Of a stretch of 64,000 nt of DNA, positions 40,368 through 49,666 are shown piece by piece. This stretch comes from Salinisphaera sp. T31B1 (lineage in GTDB: Bacteria; Pseudomonadota; Gammaproteobacteria; Nevskiales; Salinisphaeraceae). Position numbers and translations under genes: made by a program. Positions within the stretch are counted from its first letter, which is position 1. Every line of letters starts with the position of its first letter. Below the pieces are notes generated by a model. The model ran no database searches, was not told the origin of the DNA, and saw only the letters and a program-made list of their open reading frames with translations. The stretch is from positions 186,001 through 250,000 of the forward strand of contig NZ_APNH01000002.1 in the NCBI RefSeq assembly GCF_040361275.1. Reading direction: 5' to 3'.

Positions 40368-41414
40368 ATGCCGGACGAACACCGCGTGATCGACGCTGTC
40401 CCGCAGGGCGACGATGCACGGATCGATCGTGCGCTGCGGCCGACCGGGCTGGCCGAATATATCGGCCAGCCCGGTGTTCGCGAGCAGATGGCGATCTTCG
40501 TTGAAGCCGCCCGCGGCCGCGGGGAAGCGCTGGACCACGTGCTGATCTTCGGCCCGCCCGGTCTGGGCAAGACGACGCTGGCCCACGTGATCGCCAACGA
40601 GATGCAGGTCGGTTTTCGCCAGACCTCGGGGCCCGTTCTGGAGCGGCCAGGCGACCTCGCCGCCTTGCTCACCAACCTCGAGCGCGACGACGTTCTGTTC
40701 ATCGACGAGATCCATCGGTTATCGCCGGTGGTCGAAGAGGTGCTCTATCCGGCACTCGAGGACTATCAGATCGATATCGTGATCGGCGAGGGTCCGGCCG
40801 CCCGCTCGATCAAGCTCGATCTGCCGCCGTTCACACTGGTCGGCGCCACCACGCGCGCCGGCGCGCTCACCTCGCCGCTACGGGACCGCTTCGGCATCGT
40901 CCAGCGGCTGGAGTTCTACAGCCGGACAGAATTGACCGAAATCGTCACCCGTTCGGCACGAATCCTCGACGTCGAGATCGAGGCGGCAGGCGCCGGCGAG
41001 ATCGCACGACGCGCTCGTGGCACGCCGCGGGTGGCCAATCGTCTGCTCAGGCGCGTGCGGGATTTCGCCGAGGTACGGGCCGATGGCCGTATCAGCGAAT
41101 CCGTGGCCGCAGGCGCCATGGACATGCTCAAGGTCGACGACAACGGGTTCGATATCATGGACCGCAAGCTGCTGGGCGCGCTGATCGAGAAATTCGAAGG
41201 CGGCCCGGTCGGCGTGGAGAGCCTGGCGGCCGCCATCGGCGAGGCACGCGAGACGATCGAGGATGTGATCGAGCCGTACCTGATCCAGCAGGGTTTCATG
41301 ATGCGCACCCCACGCGGTCGTATGGCCACCCAGGCCACCTATCGGCATTTCGGCCTGGCCTTGCCAGCGAATCGCGCATCGGTTGCAACCGACCTGTTCG
41401 CTCCCGATGAGTGA
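40368..41414 (+). CDS. ruvB: Holliday junction helicase motor RuvB
   Basis: 348-residue AAA+ branch-migration motor. Walker A is [10 protein letters not shown], Walker [10 protein letters not shown], and sensor 1 with arginine finger [20 protein letters not shown]. The C-terminal winged-helix DNA-binding domain ends [19 protein letters not shown]. Its stop overlaps the ybgC start by 8 bases, linking recombination and Tol-Pal genes in one transcription unit. Confidence 0.97.
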   Translation: MPDEHRVIDAVPQGDDARIDRALRPTGLAEYIGQPGVREQMAIFVEAARGRGEALDHVLIFGPPGLGKTTLAHVIANEMQVGFRQTSGPVLERPGDLAALLTNLERDDVLFIDEIHRLSPVVEEVLYPALEDYQIDIVIGEGPAARSIKLDLPPFTLVGATTRAGALTSPLRDRFGIVQRLEFYSRTELTEIVTRSARILDVEIEAAGAGEIARRARGTPRVANRLLRRVRDFAEVRADGRISESVAAGAMDMLKVDDNGFDIMDRKLLGALIEKFEGGPVGVESLAAAIGEARETIEDVIEPYLIQQGFMMRTPRGRMATQATYRHFGLALPANRASVATDLFAPDE

Positions 41415-41823
41415 CAGCGCTCCAGTGAACGACGATGTGTTCCGTACGGTCGTCCGCGTGTTCTACGAGGATACCGATGCCACGGGCGTCGTCTATCACG
41501 CGAACTATTTGAAGTATCTCGAGCGCGCTCGAACGCTATGGATGGAAGCCCAGGGTGCGACCCACCGCGCGCTCGCCGCGGATCGCGGCGTGGGTTTTAC
41601 GCTGGCCGATGCAAACCTCGTTTTCCGTTCCCCGGCGCGGCTGGATGATCGGTTGACCGTCAGCGTGATGGTTGAACAACGGCGCCGGGCACGGATCGTG
41701 CTGGCACAACAGATCGATTGTGAAAATCGTGTCCTGATTAAGGCACGATTCACGGTGGCGTGTGTCAGACTTTCCGACTTTAAACCCTGCGCGCTGCCTG
41801 CCTTTCTCACCAAGGAGACGTAA
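41407..41823 (+). CDS. ybgC: Tol-Pal-associated acyl-CoA thioesterase YbgC
   Basis: 138-residue hot-dog thioesterase. The active-site segment [20 protein letters not shown] with its conserved aspartate and the [14 protein letters not shown] helix define YbgC. It hydrolyses acyl-CoA or acyl-ACP and is linked to phospholipid metabolism at the membrane. First gene of the tol-pal operon; its TAA shares one base with tolQ. Confidence 0.95.
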   Translation: MSDSAPVNDDVFRTVVRVFYEDTDATGVVYHANYLKYLERARTLWMEAQGATHRALAADRGVGFTLADANLVFRSPARLDDRLTVSVMVEQRRRARIVLAQQIDCENRVLIKARFTVACVRLSDFKPCALPAFLTKET

Positions 41824-42575
41824 TGAACGTCGCAACGGATATGTCTTTATGGGGCCTGGTCATGCAGGCAAGCCTGCTGGTCAAGCTCGTCATGCTTGCG
41901 CTGCTGCTGGCCTCCGTTGCCTCGTGGGTGGTGATCTTTTCCAAGCGTCGGTTGCTGCGTGCCACCGAGCGCGAAATGGAATGGTTCGAAGATCGGTTCT
42001 GGTCTGGCGGCAACTTGAAGGATATCTACAGCGAGACCCAACAGTTCACCGACAGCCCGCAGGGCATGCCGGCATTGTTCAAGGCCGGTTACGAAGAGCT
42101 CAAACGTCAGCGCAACCAGGGGCAGGCGCATCCGCAGGAGATCGTGCCGTCGGTTCAACGCGCCATGCGGGTCGTGCTGTCGCGTGAGCTCGAGCGCCTG
42201 GAACGCGGTTTGGCGTTTCTGGCCACGGTCGGCTCGATCAGCCCATATGTTGGCCTGTTCGGCACCGTCTGGGGCATCATGAGCGCGTTCATTGCGCTGG
42301 GCAACGTCAAGCAGGCCAGCCTGTCGATGGTGGCGCCTGGCATTGCCGAAGCACTGATCGCAACCGCCATGGGCCTGTTCGCGGCCATTCCAGCCGTTGT
42401 TGCCTACAACTTCTTCAGCAACCGCGTGGATTTCATCGAGAACCGTTTCCATACCTTCATGGAGGAGATGGCAGGCATCGTCGAACGCGGCATGAGTGCC
42501 GCCAACCCCGCGCCGAGGCAGCCGGCGCGACCGCGGCCCGCGCCGGAGCCGGTTCGCACCCCGCCCGAACTATAA
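41823..42575 (+). CDS. tolQ: Tol-Pal system proton-channel protein TolQ
   Basis: 250-residue inner-membrane protein with three helices (about 12-40, 138-162 and 172-197). With TolR it forms the proton-driven motor that energises TolA. LFGTVWGIMSAFIALG and GIAEALIATAMGLFAAIPAVVAYN are the TM2/TM3 motifs shared with ExbB and MotA. The C-terminal tail of about 25 residues is proline- and arginine-rich, a little longer than usual. Confidence 0.95.
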   Translation: MNVATDMSLWGLVMQASLLVKLVMLALLLASVASWVVIFSKRRLLRATEREMEWFEDRFWSGGNLKDIYSETQQFTDSPQGMPALFKAGYEELKRQRNQGQAHPQEIVPSVQRAMRVVLSRELERLERGLAFLATVGSISPYVGLFGTVWGIMSAFIALGNVKQASLSMVAPGIAEALIATAMGLFAAIPAVVAYNFFSNRVDFIENRFHTFMEEMAGIVERGMSAANPAPRQPARPRPAPEPVRTPPEL

Positions 42576-42587
42576 GAGGGCGTTCAC

Positions 42588-43034
42588 ATGGCAATGAACA
42601 TGCGACGAGGCAAGCGTCGATTGGCCAACGAGATCAACGTTGTGCCCTATATCGACGTTATGCTCGTATTGTTGATCATCTTCATGGTCACGGCTCCGTT
42701 GCTGACCACGGGCGTCGAGGTCGATCTGCCCGAGGCGCCCGCGGAGACGATCGATTTCGGCGCGGAGAACCAGCCAATCGTGCTGACGGTGACCGGCGAC
42801 GGTAGCCTGTATCTGAACGTGGGCGAAAATCCCGACCAGTCACTGGACCCGGCTCAGGTCACCTCGATCGCCTCGCGCGTTATTCAGGCACGGCCGGATG
42901 CGCCGGTTGCCGTGCGCGGCGATGGTGCGGGCTCCTACGGCAACGTGGTTCGCGGCATGGTGATGCTCCAGCGCGCTGGCGCCAAACAGGTCGGCCTGCT
43001 CACCGACGACATCAGCGACGAGGCCAATCCCTGA
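42588..43034 (+). CDS. tolR: Tol-Pal system protein TolR
   Basis: 148-residue ExbD-type protein with one N-terminal helix containing the proton-conducting aspartate (VVPYIDVMLVLLIIFMVTAP) and a periplasmic dimer domain. It couples proton flow through TolQ to TolA movement. Ribosome site AAGAGGG precedes the ATG. Confidence 0.95.
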   Translation: MAMNMRRGKRRLANEINVVPYIDVMLVLLIIFMVTAPLLTTGVEVDLPEAPAETIDFGAENQPIVLTVTGDGSLYLNVGENPDQSLDPAQVTSIASRVIQARPDAPVAVRGDGAGSYGNVVRGMVMLQRAGAKQVGLLTDDISDEANP

Positions 43035-43035
43035 C

Positions 43036-44160
43036 GTGTTTGCAAAGCTAGTCGACAACTGGCGCGCGATATTGCTGGCCGTGGGTCTGCATGCGCTGAT
43101 CGCGGCCTTGCTGATCCTGGGCGTTCAGTGGGCCAGCGATTCGGCCGCATCGAAAGGTAATCACGGTGAGCGGATCGTGAGCGCATCGGTGGTCAACCCG
43201 GCAAGCGTCGACACCCAGATGCCCGAGGCCGTTTCCCCGGCGGCCGAGCCTTCCGAGCAGGCGACGCCCGAACCGGAAAAACCGGTCGAGGATGACAGCA
43301 CGCAGCAGGCTGCCGAAGCCGCTGCAGCGAAGGCGGCCGCCGAGGCGAAAGAACGCGAACAGCAAGAGAAAGCCAACGCTCGGGCGAAGGCCGCGCAAGA
43401 CGCGGCCGAGCGTGAAAAAGCGCAGGCCGCGGCGAAGGCCAAGTCACAGGCTGAGGCCGCCGCCAAAGCCAAGGCCGAAGAACAAGCCAAGGCAGAAGCC
43501 GAGGCCAAGGCCAAGGCACAAGCTAAACGCAAGGCTGAGGCAGAAGCCAAAGCCAAGGCTGAACAGCAAGCCCGGGAAAAGGCACAGGCAGAAGCCGCGC
43601 AAGAAAAAGCGGCGGCCGAGGAAAAAGCGCGCAAGGCCGCTGCTGCCCAAGCAGCACGAGAAAAGGCCGAGGCCGAGCGTAAGGCGAAAGCCGAAGCTGC
43701 GCAAAAAGCCAAGGAAGCGGCCGAACGTGAGGCCAAGGCCAAGGCGGCCGCCGCACAGAAAGCCAAGGAAGAGGCAGCGCGAAAGGCCGCCGCTGAACGA
43801 GCCGCGGCCGCCCAGCGAGCCCGCGAGGCCGAGCTGCGCGAAGCGATGGCCGCAGAGTCGGCCGGGCGGCAGAATGCGGCTGATTCGCGCGCGCGGGGGG
43901 CCTATATTCAGGCGATCAAGGATCGTGTCGAATCGAACTGGAATCGGCCACCGGGCGCGCGCAATATTTCCTGTAAAGTGAGCGTCAAGCAGCTGCCAGG
44001 CGGTCAGATCTCCAGTTTCCGGCTGTTGGGCTCCTGCGGCGGCGCGGCCGTCGACCGCTCCGTCGAGCAGGCGATCCGCAAGTCGGATCCGCTGCCCAAG
44101 GCGCCGTCCGACAGCGTGTTCTCATCGGAAATCGTGTTCAATTTCGAGCCGGATCAATGA
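43036..44160 (+). CDS. tolA: Cell envelope integrity protein TolA
   Basis: 374-residue protein spanning the periplasm. An N-terminal membrane helix (about 10-33) anchors it. A central helical stalk of Ala-, Lys- and Glu-rich repeats (about 85-280) follows, then a C-terminal globular domain (IKDRVESNWNRPPGARNISC) that touches Pal, TolB and OmpX-like partners. The start is GTG, 1 base after the tolR stop. Low complexity in the stalk is normal for TolA. ATGA overlap with tolB. Confidence 0.94.
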   Translation: MFAKLVDNWRAILLAVGLHALIAALLILGVQWASDSAASKGNHGERIVSASVVNPASVDTQMPEAVSPAAEPSEQATPEPEKPVEDDSTQQAAEAAAAKAAAEAKEREQQEKANARAKAAQDAAEREKAQAAAKAKSQAEAAAKAKAEEQAKAEAEAKAKAQAKRKAEAEAKAKAEQQAREKAQAEAAQEKAAAEEKARKAAAAQAAREKAEAERKAKAEAAQKAKEAAEREAKAKAAAAQKAKEEAARKAAAERAAAAQRAREAELREAMAAESAGRQNAADSRARGAYIQAIKDRVESNWNRPPGARNISCKVSVKQLPGGQISSFRLLGSCGGAAVDRSVEQAIRKSDPLPKAPSDSVFSSEIVFNFEPDQ

Positions 44161-45455
44161 AAAAACAGTACTCGCGAAAACTCTTCGCCCTGACCGCCAT
44201 GCTCTGGCTGGCCCTGGCCGGTATACCGGCACAGGCCGCACTTCAGGTGGATATCACCGACAGTTCCCAGAGCGCCATTCCGATCGCCATCTCGCCATTT
44301 GGCGGTTCGCTACCCGTCGACGTCGCCCAGGTGGCAAGCAACGATCTGGAGTCGACCGGTCTGTTCAAGGTGTTCTCGCGCAACAATATGGTGGCCACAC
44401 CGAGCTCGCCGGATCAGGTCAACTATGACAACTGGCGCACGTCATCGGTCGATAATCTGGTGGTTGGCTCGGCCCAGCCGAACGGTCAGGGCGGATACCG
44501 GATCACCTTCGATCTGCTGGATGTCTATCAGGGCCGCTCGGTCGCGAGCTTCCAGATCAACGCGGCCGGCAACGAGCTGCGCGACGCGGCCCATACGGTC
44601 GCCAATCTCGTTTACGAGAAATTCGTCGGCAAGAAAGGCTACTTCCTGTCGCGGATCGCCTATATCACCATGGCCAAGGAAGGCGGTGGCCTGCGTTACC
44701 GGTTGATCGTGTCCGACTACGATGGCAACAATCCGGCCACGGTTTATTCCTCGCGCGATCCGATCATGTCGCCGGCCTGGTCGCCGGACGGCAGCAAGCT
44801 CGCCTATGTGGCCTTCGACGTCAATCGTGGCCGCTCCAGCCTGCGCGTGCAGGATCTGGCGAGCGGTAATATCCGCGAAATCTCGTCGCGCTCGGGGATC
44901 AACGGTGCGCCGGCCTGGTCTCCGGATGGCCGTCGTCTGGCGATGACGCTGTCGTTCCGCGGCAATCCCGATATCTATACATACGACCTGAATACCAACC
45001 AGCTCACCCAGCTGACCAACAATGGCGCGATCGATACCGAGGCCAGCTGGTCGCCGGACGGCAGTCGGATCGTATTCACCTCCGACCGAGGCGGGAAACC
45101 GCAGGTCTATCGGATGCGCAGCGACGGCAGCAGCGTCGAACGGCTGAGCTACGACGGCGAAAGCAATCAACGGGCCAGCTATTCGCCCGACGGCAAACAG
45201 CTGACGTTGGTTCAGAAGAGCGGAAACGGCTTCCGTATTGCGGTTATGGACCTGGACAATAATAATATCCGTATCGTAAGCGACGGCCCGCTCGACGACA
45301 GCCCGAATTTTGCACCCAACGGGCAGGCGATCATCTACGCCAAACAGGGCCGGAACAACGAGCTGGCAACAGTATCCACCGACGGTCAGACGCGTTCGCG
45401 GCTCTCGCAGAGTGGCGAAGTGCGCGAGCCTGCCTGGGGCCCGCTCGGCTATTGA
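44157..45455 (+). CDS. tolB: Tol-Pal system beta-propeller protein TolB
   Basis: 432-residue periplasmic protein. A signal peptide (cleavage after AQA, about residue 27) is followed by the TolA-box and alpha/beta domain, then a six-bladed propeller with repeated WSPDGSK-type blade motifs (AWSPDGSKLAYVAF; ASWSPDGSRIVFTSDRGG). It relays between Pal and TolA during constriction of the outer membrane. Confidence 0.96.
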   Translation: MKKQYSRKLFALTAMLWLALAGIPAQAALQVDITDSSQSAIPIAISPFGGSLPVDVAQVASNDLESTGLFKVFSRNNMVATPSSPDQVNYDNWRTSSVDNLVVGSAQPNGQGGYRITFDLLDVYQGRSVASFQINAAGNELRDAAHTVANLVYEKFVGKKGYFLSRIAYITMAKEGGGLRYRLIVSDYDGNNPATVYSSRDPIMSPAWSPDGSKLAYVAFDVNRGRSSLRVQDLASGNIREISSRSGINGAPAWSPDGRRLAMTLSFRGNPDIYTYDLNTNQLTQLTNNGAIDTEASWSPDGSRIVFTSDRGGKPQVYRMRSDGSSVERLSYDGESNQRASYSPDGKQLTLVQKSGNGFRIAVMDLDNNNIRIVSDGPLDDSPNFAPNGQAIIYAKQGRNNELATVSTDGQTRSRLSQSGEVREPAWGPLGY

Positions 45456-45521
45456 TGGTTGACCGACAATTCACAACAAACGGCCGCAAGGCCTGCCTGG
45501 TTTTACAAGGAGTCTGAAGGG

Positions 45522-46100
45522 ATGAGTGTTATCAAGAACGTTTTGGGGCAGCGCGCTGCGCTGGTTGCATTGCTGGTCTGCGCCATGCTCGCGCTGTCGG
45601 CGTGCGGCAAGAAGAACCTGCGCGATGGCGACGACATGCCGATGGCTGGCATGGGCGATAATTCCGATCAGGGCATGGGCATGCAGTCCGGTCGTGACAT
45701 CGATGTCCGCGGGCTCGAGGGTATCGATCCGGCCGATCGTGCGATGTTCACGGATCCGAACAACCCGCTGTCGACGCGTATCGTATATTTCGATCTCGAC
45801 AGCAGCGCCATTCCGTCGCGCTTCTCCGATGCGATTCAGGCACACGCGCGTTACCTGAGCCAGCATCCGAACGTGAAGCTTCGTCTAGAAGGTCATACCG
45901 ACGAGCGTGGCACGCGTGAATACAACGTCGCTCTGGGCGAGCGTCGTGCCGAGTCGGTCCAGCAGGCCCTGGTGCTCTCCGGCGCCAGCGCAAGCCAGCT
46001 GTCGACCCTGTCGTTCGGTGAGGAACGGCCTGCCGAACTGGGTTCGAGCGAGTCGGCCTACTCGAAGAATCGTCGCGTCGAGTTCATTTACACCAAGTAA
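45522..46100 (+). CDS. pal: Peptidoglycan-associated lipoprotein Pal
   Basis: 192-residue outer-membrane lipoprotein. The lipobox LSAC places the lipidated cysteine at C28. A Met- and Gly-rich linker (about 38-58) leads to the OmpA-type peptidoglycan-binding domain, with LRLEGHTDERGTREYNVALG carrying the diaminopimelate-binding residues. The ATG at 45522 is chosen for the signal peptide; an in-frame codon at 45459 gives no signal sequence. GGAG and GAAGG lie upstream. Confidence 0.96.
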   Translation: MSVIKNVLGQRAALVALLVCAMLALSACGKKNLRDGDDMPMAGMGDNSDQGMGMQSGRDIDVRGLEGIDPADRAMFTDPNNPLSTRIVYFDLDSSAIPSRFSDAIQAHARYLSQHPNVKLRLEGHTDERGTREYNVALGERRAESVQQALVLSGASASQLSTLSFGEERPAELGSSESAYSKNRRVEFIYTK

Positions 46101-46109
46101 GTAATCCCC

Positions 46110-46856
46110 ATGCGTCACGTACTTCCGATCGCGGTCGTCACGTTTGCCATGGCCACGGCGGCCGGGACTCTGTCCCGGCCGGCGCTGGCAGCGAGCAGTG
46201 ATCAGACGAACCAGCCGGTGCTGCTCGCACAGAACAGCGGCGGGCCCAACATGTTTTCGCTGCTGCAGGATATCCAGCGGCTTCAGGAGCAGGTCCGCGA
46301 TCTGCGAGGCCAGATCGATACGCTCAAGTATCAGTTGCGCCAGAATGAGCAGGGCCAGCGAGATCTATACGAAAATCTGGATAAGCGGCTCAGCGCGCTC
46401 GAAAATGGCAGTGCCGGCGGTACGGGTCAGTCGAGCACTGGCAGCGACGATTACGGATCGGCCGGTGGCGGTGAAGACGGCGAGATCCAGGCGCAGTACA
46501 CCGACGCATTCAACAAACTCAAGAATGGCCAGTACGACGGTGCCATTACCGGCTTCAAGAACTTTCTGCAGCAGCATCCGGAATCCGCGTACAGCGATAA
46601 TGCCTGGTACTGGTTGGGCGAAGCCAACTATGTCCAGCGCAACTACGACGAGTCGCTCAAGGCATTCCAGACGGTCGTCAACCGTTTCAAGGCCAGTAAC
46701 AAGGTCGCCGGATCGTTGTACAAGATCGGCGTGATTCAGGCCGAGCAGGGCGAAACCGATAACGCGCGGGCGACACTCGAGCGGGTCGTTTCCCAGTATC
46801 CGGACGACAGCGCCGCGGACATGGCGCGCAAGCGTTTGCAGTCCATGGGCGGCTAG
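46110..46856 (+). CDS. cpoB: Cell division coordinator CpoB (YbgF)
   Basis: 248-residue periplasmic protein. A signal peptide (about 27 residues) precedes a trimerising coiled coil (LLQDIQRLQEQVRDLRGQID..), then a Gly/Ser linker and TPR repeats (AFNKLKNGQYDGAITGFKNF and following). It links Tol-Pal activity to peptidoglycan synthesis at the septum. Its TAG shares one base with the queE GTG. Confidence 0.94.
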   Translation: MRHVLPIAVVTFAMATAAGTLSRPALAASSDQTNQPVLLAQNSGGPNMFSLLQDIQRLQEQVRDLRGQIDTLKYQLRQNEQGQRDLYENLDKRLSALENGSAGGTGQSSTGSDDYGSAGGGEDGEIQAQYTDAFNKLKNGQYDGAITGFKNFLQQHPESAYSDNAWYWLGEANYVQRNYDESLKAFQTVVNRFKASNKVAGSLYKIGVIQAEQGETDNARATLERVVSQYPDDSAADMARKRLQSMGG

Positions 46857-47572
46857 TGCCGATCGAAGTCGATCGCTCTATTATCCGGACGAAGTCGGCG
46901 CCGGTCACGGCAAGCCGATGGCCCGGACGTGTCGATGCCCTGCGTATCACCGAAATATTCTGCTCACTCCAGGGCGAAGCCCGCGAAGCGGGTGCAGTCA
47001 CGACATTCATCCGTCTCACCGGCTGCCCTTTGCGGTGCCGGTACTGCGATACCTCGTATGCATTCACCGGCGGGCAATGGTGGCCGTTGGCCGAGATTCT
47101 CGCCGAAGTCGAAACGCTGGCCGCTGAATATGTCTGCGTGACGGGCGGCGAACCGCTGGCCCAGCCGAACGCTATTCCGCTGATCCGGCAACTCTGTGAT
47201 GCCGGTTATCGGGTGAGCGTTGAAACGGCAGGTGCGCTGGACATCCGGCCGGTGGATACGCGCGCATCCCGCGTGGTGGATATCAAGACGCCGGAATCCG
47301 GCGAATCCGCACGCAACCGCTGGGACAACATGCCGGCACTCACCGGGCACGACCAACTCAAATTCGTACTATGTTCGCGGTCGGATTATGACTGGGCAGT
47401 CGAGCAACTCGCCGCGCTGAGACTGCCGCCAGGCTGTACGGTCTGGTTCTCGCCAAGCCATGGCGAGATCGACCCGACCCAACTCGCGGATTGGATCGTG
47501 GCCGATCGTCTGCCGGTGCGCATGCAACTGCAACTCCATAAACAACTCTGGGCCGACGCGCCGGGGCGCTGA
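46856..47572 (+). CDS. queE: 7-carboxy-7-deazaguanine synthase QueE
   Basis: 238-residue radical SAM enzyme of the preQ0/queuosine pathway. The 4Fe-4S motif CPLRCRYC (C-x3-C-x2-C) sits in [29 protein letters not shown] supplies the SAM-binding GGEP motif. Start is GTG, overlapping the cpoB stop. The first 20 or so residues are poorly conserved. queC follows directly. Confidence 0.94.
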   Translation: MPIEVDRSIIRTKSAPVTASRWPGRVDALRITEIFCSLQGEAREAGAVTTFIRLTGCPLRCRYCDTSYAFTGGQWWPLAEILAEVETLAAEYVCVTGGEPLAQPNAIPLIRQLCDAGYRVSVETAGALDIRPVDTRASRVVDIKTPESGESARNRWDNMPALTGHDQLKFVLCSRSDYDWAVEQLAALRLPPGCTVWFSPSHGEIDPTQLADWIVADRLPVRMQLQLHKQLWADAPGR

Positions 47573-47573
47573 T

Positions 47574-48287
47574 ATGAACCATTCCGATGGCAGGCCCGCC
47601 GACAATGCCACCCGTCGGCGCGCCGTCGTACTTTTTTCCGGCGGTCTGGATTCGACTACCTGTCTGGCCCAGGCGGCTGCCGACGGCTACGATTGCTATG
47701 CGTTGAGCTTCGACTACGGGCAGCGTCATACCGCCGAGCTAGCAGCGGCCCGGCGTATTGCCGCGAATGACCCAGCGGTCGTGGAACATAAATGTGTCAC
47801 CCTGGACTTCGACGGCATGGGAGGCTCGGCGCTCACGGACGCGACGATCGCGGTGCCTGAAACGCCGACCGACGGTATTCCCAGCACGTATGTCCCGGCA
47901 CGCAATACCGTTTTTCTATCCGTCGCGCTGGGTTGGGCCGAGGTACTCGGCGCCGAGTCGATCTATATCGGCGTCAACGCGGTCGACTACTCCGGCTATC
48001 CTGACTGCCGTCCGGCTTTTATCCGGGCCTTCGAGCAGTTGGCCAGCCTGGCCACGCGCGCGGCCGTCGAGCAGGGCGTTAGGGTGCGTATCCGAACCCC
48101 GCTCATCGATGACAGTAAAGCCGAGATCGTAACGCGAGGCACTGCACTGGGCGTCGATTACGCACAGACGGTGACCTGCTATCAAGCCGACGACGACGGC
48201 CGCGCCTGCGGTCGATGCGAGGCCTGCCGATTGCGCCGCAATGGCTTTGAGCAGGCCGGGCTCGCGGATCCGACACGCTACCGGTAA
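47574..48287 (+). CDS. queC: 7-cyano-7-deazaguanine (preQ0) synthase QueC
   Basis: 237-residue ATP-dependent synthase converting carboxydeazaguanine to preQ0. The PP-loop is [14 protein letters not shown], and the C-terminal zinc site is [32 protein letters not shown] is a family motif. It begins 1 base after the queE stop, so the two act in consecutive steps from one mRNA. Confidence 0.96.
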   Translation: MNHSDGRPADNATRRRAVVLFSGGLDSTTCLAQAAADGYDCYALSFDYGQRHTAELAAARRIAANDPAVVEHKCVTLDFDGMGGSALTDATIAVPETPTDGIPSTYVPARNTVFLSVALGWAEVLGAESIYIGVNAVDYSGYPDCRPAFIRAFEQLASLATRAAVEQGVRVRIRTPLIDDSKAEIVTRGTALGVDYAQTVTCYQADDDGRACGRCEACRLRRNGFEQAGLADPTRYR

Positions 48288-48330
48288 GCAGAATTGCGGG
48301 TTGGCCTATCATCGCGGCCGGTACGTGAAT

Positions 48331-48390
48331 GGCGGCCAGCCCGTGCTGGCTGCTGTCATCACCTGAATCAACCGACCGGATGACAGCCAG
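48331..48390 (+). other. Two mutually exclusive hairpins between queC and tRNA-Lys
   Basis: Hairpin A pairs 48331-48340 with 48345-48354 (10 bp with two G-T pairs, CCGT loop). Hairpin B pairs 48346-48360 (with a 3-base bulge) with 48379-48390 and reuses the right arm of A. No T-run follows either. The layout resembles a switch, or may simply be an mRNA 3' end. Confidence 0.35.
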
Positions 48391-48424
48391 CCAGTCGAGG
48401 ATTGATAACGGATGACAAAAATCG

Positions 48425-48453
48425 CTGATTTTCGTCCGTAGATCGGGTATCAT
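48425..48453 (+). promoter_or_regulatory. Promoter of tRNA-Lys
   Basis: CTGATT (48425-48430) as -35, 17-base spacer, TATCAT (48448-48453) as -10, then a G/C-rich discriminator (gcgccgcg) before the tRNA. Confidence 0.65.
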
Positions 48454-48469
48454 GCGCCGCGGTCGGACG

Positions 48470-48545
48470 GGGTCGTTAGCTCAGTTGGTAGAGCAGTTGA
48501 CTTTTAATCAATTGGTCGCAGGTTCGAATCCTGCACGACCCACCA
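48470..48545 (+). tRNA. tRNA-Lys(UUU)
   Basis: 76-nt cloverleaf with acceptor GGGTCGT/ACGACCC, anticodon loop CTTTTAA (TTT), T-loop TTCGAAT and encoded ACCA. E. coli also has a tRNA-Lys gene (lysT) shortly after pal-cpoB, so the location is conserved. Confidence 0.98.
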
Positions 48546-49666
48546 TCTTTCCGCCCTGGCGCAGGTGCATCATGCAGGCGCATCGCGGTTTCGTTTAATG
48601 ATTCCGATATCGCTCGCCATCCGGCTTTTTATCACCGCGGCTTCGTTGACCGTTTGACTGCCCGGTCGCCTCGCTCGTATGTCTTTCCAGGCACCGACGC
48701 CGTACGCGGTGTCGCCCATGGCCAACGTGCCGCGACAATGGCTCCGGCCCAGGTGACTGTCTGCCTTCATCTGTGCCGGCGGTCAAGTACTCAAAGCTAT
48801 TATGGCGGCGCCCCGGGTGGCTCAGGTTGTTGGTTGAGTCACCTGTCCCAAACATGTCACCGAGTGACTTCTTCGCGTATCGAAAAAGCGGTTGCCGTGG
48901 CGGTGCAGTACCGATCGTTTCCGCTTGTAGCGTATCGTTGGACGACAGAGCGCATTACATCCCTCCGCCGCCATCCAGCCCTCGTAATCGGCGCCGGGTC
49001 TGCGTCAATATGCTTGCATCGCCTGCCATGGGCATACGCGTTCTAATCAGCGGAATCGCGCGCCTTGTTCTTAGCCCTGTCCATACGTCGACAGGCTCGG
49101 CCCACTGCTACGATCCCTGGCCCCCCGTACCGGGACAGCCGCGCGCAACCATCCCCTCATTCCCGCGTCCGATGGCCAGGCTGACGGCGGGCACTGCCTT
49201 GGCCCGCGTAGACGCCTTTGCGAGAAGAATCTGACGAATTCTTCGTAATTGTGCGGAATAGCGATGAGTCTGCACGGCAGCGTTGAGTTCGATCTATCAT
49301 AGACATCACAGGGGCTGAACGGGGCAGCATCGGGGGAATTCAACTAGATCGTTCGGGTCGACCTCAGCGGTTTCAATCACGAGAGTAAGTGAGCGAGCAT
49401 CGTGTGGTGATACAAGCTACGCGCGCTATCGCCACGATCCGCTAAGGGCGCGAGCCTAGGCCGTCGTCGCAAGCAAACGCGGACACATTCCAGTGTGTGC
49501 TGCTTCGAGACGACGTCAAACAGGCCGCCGCATAACGCCGACGCACGAATTTCTATATATCCGATGAACCGCCGCGCCGCGGCATGGCCACGCGTGGGTC
49601 CAGCATGCGCGCCGTCGCGCAGGCTATATGGGGTCGATACGATAGTTATCTCCGGCGTTGTTAATT
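48546..49666. other. Gene-free leader of about 1.1 kb before the autotransporter gene
   Basis: No frame here resembles a protein; the short ones are rich in Arg, Ser and Pro as expected of noncoding GC-rich DNA. I see no second copy of the tRNA-Lys 3' end that would mark an integrated element. Its right end has -10-like TATATG and TACGAT hexamers near 49625-49643, the best place for the autotransporter promoter. The rest may hold regulatory sites, a small RNA or decayed sequence, none of which I can identify. Confidence 0.4.

Noticed and set aside
43161-43766. Ala/Ser/Phe-rich minus-strand frame over tolA
   Set aside because: Reverse reading of the Ala/Lys/Glu stalk repeats of TolA.
46700-46860. 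preQ1 riboswitch ahead of queE
   Set aside because: queE overlaps cpoB by one base, so there is no leader to hold one, and no aptamer-like sequence was seen.
48546-49666. Prophage or integrative element next to tRNA-Lys
   Set aside because: No integrase gene and no repeat of the tRNA 3' end was found in the stretch.
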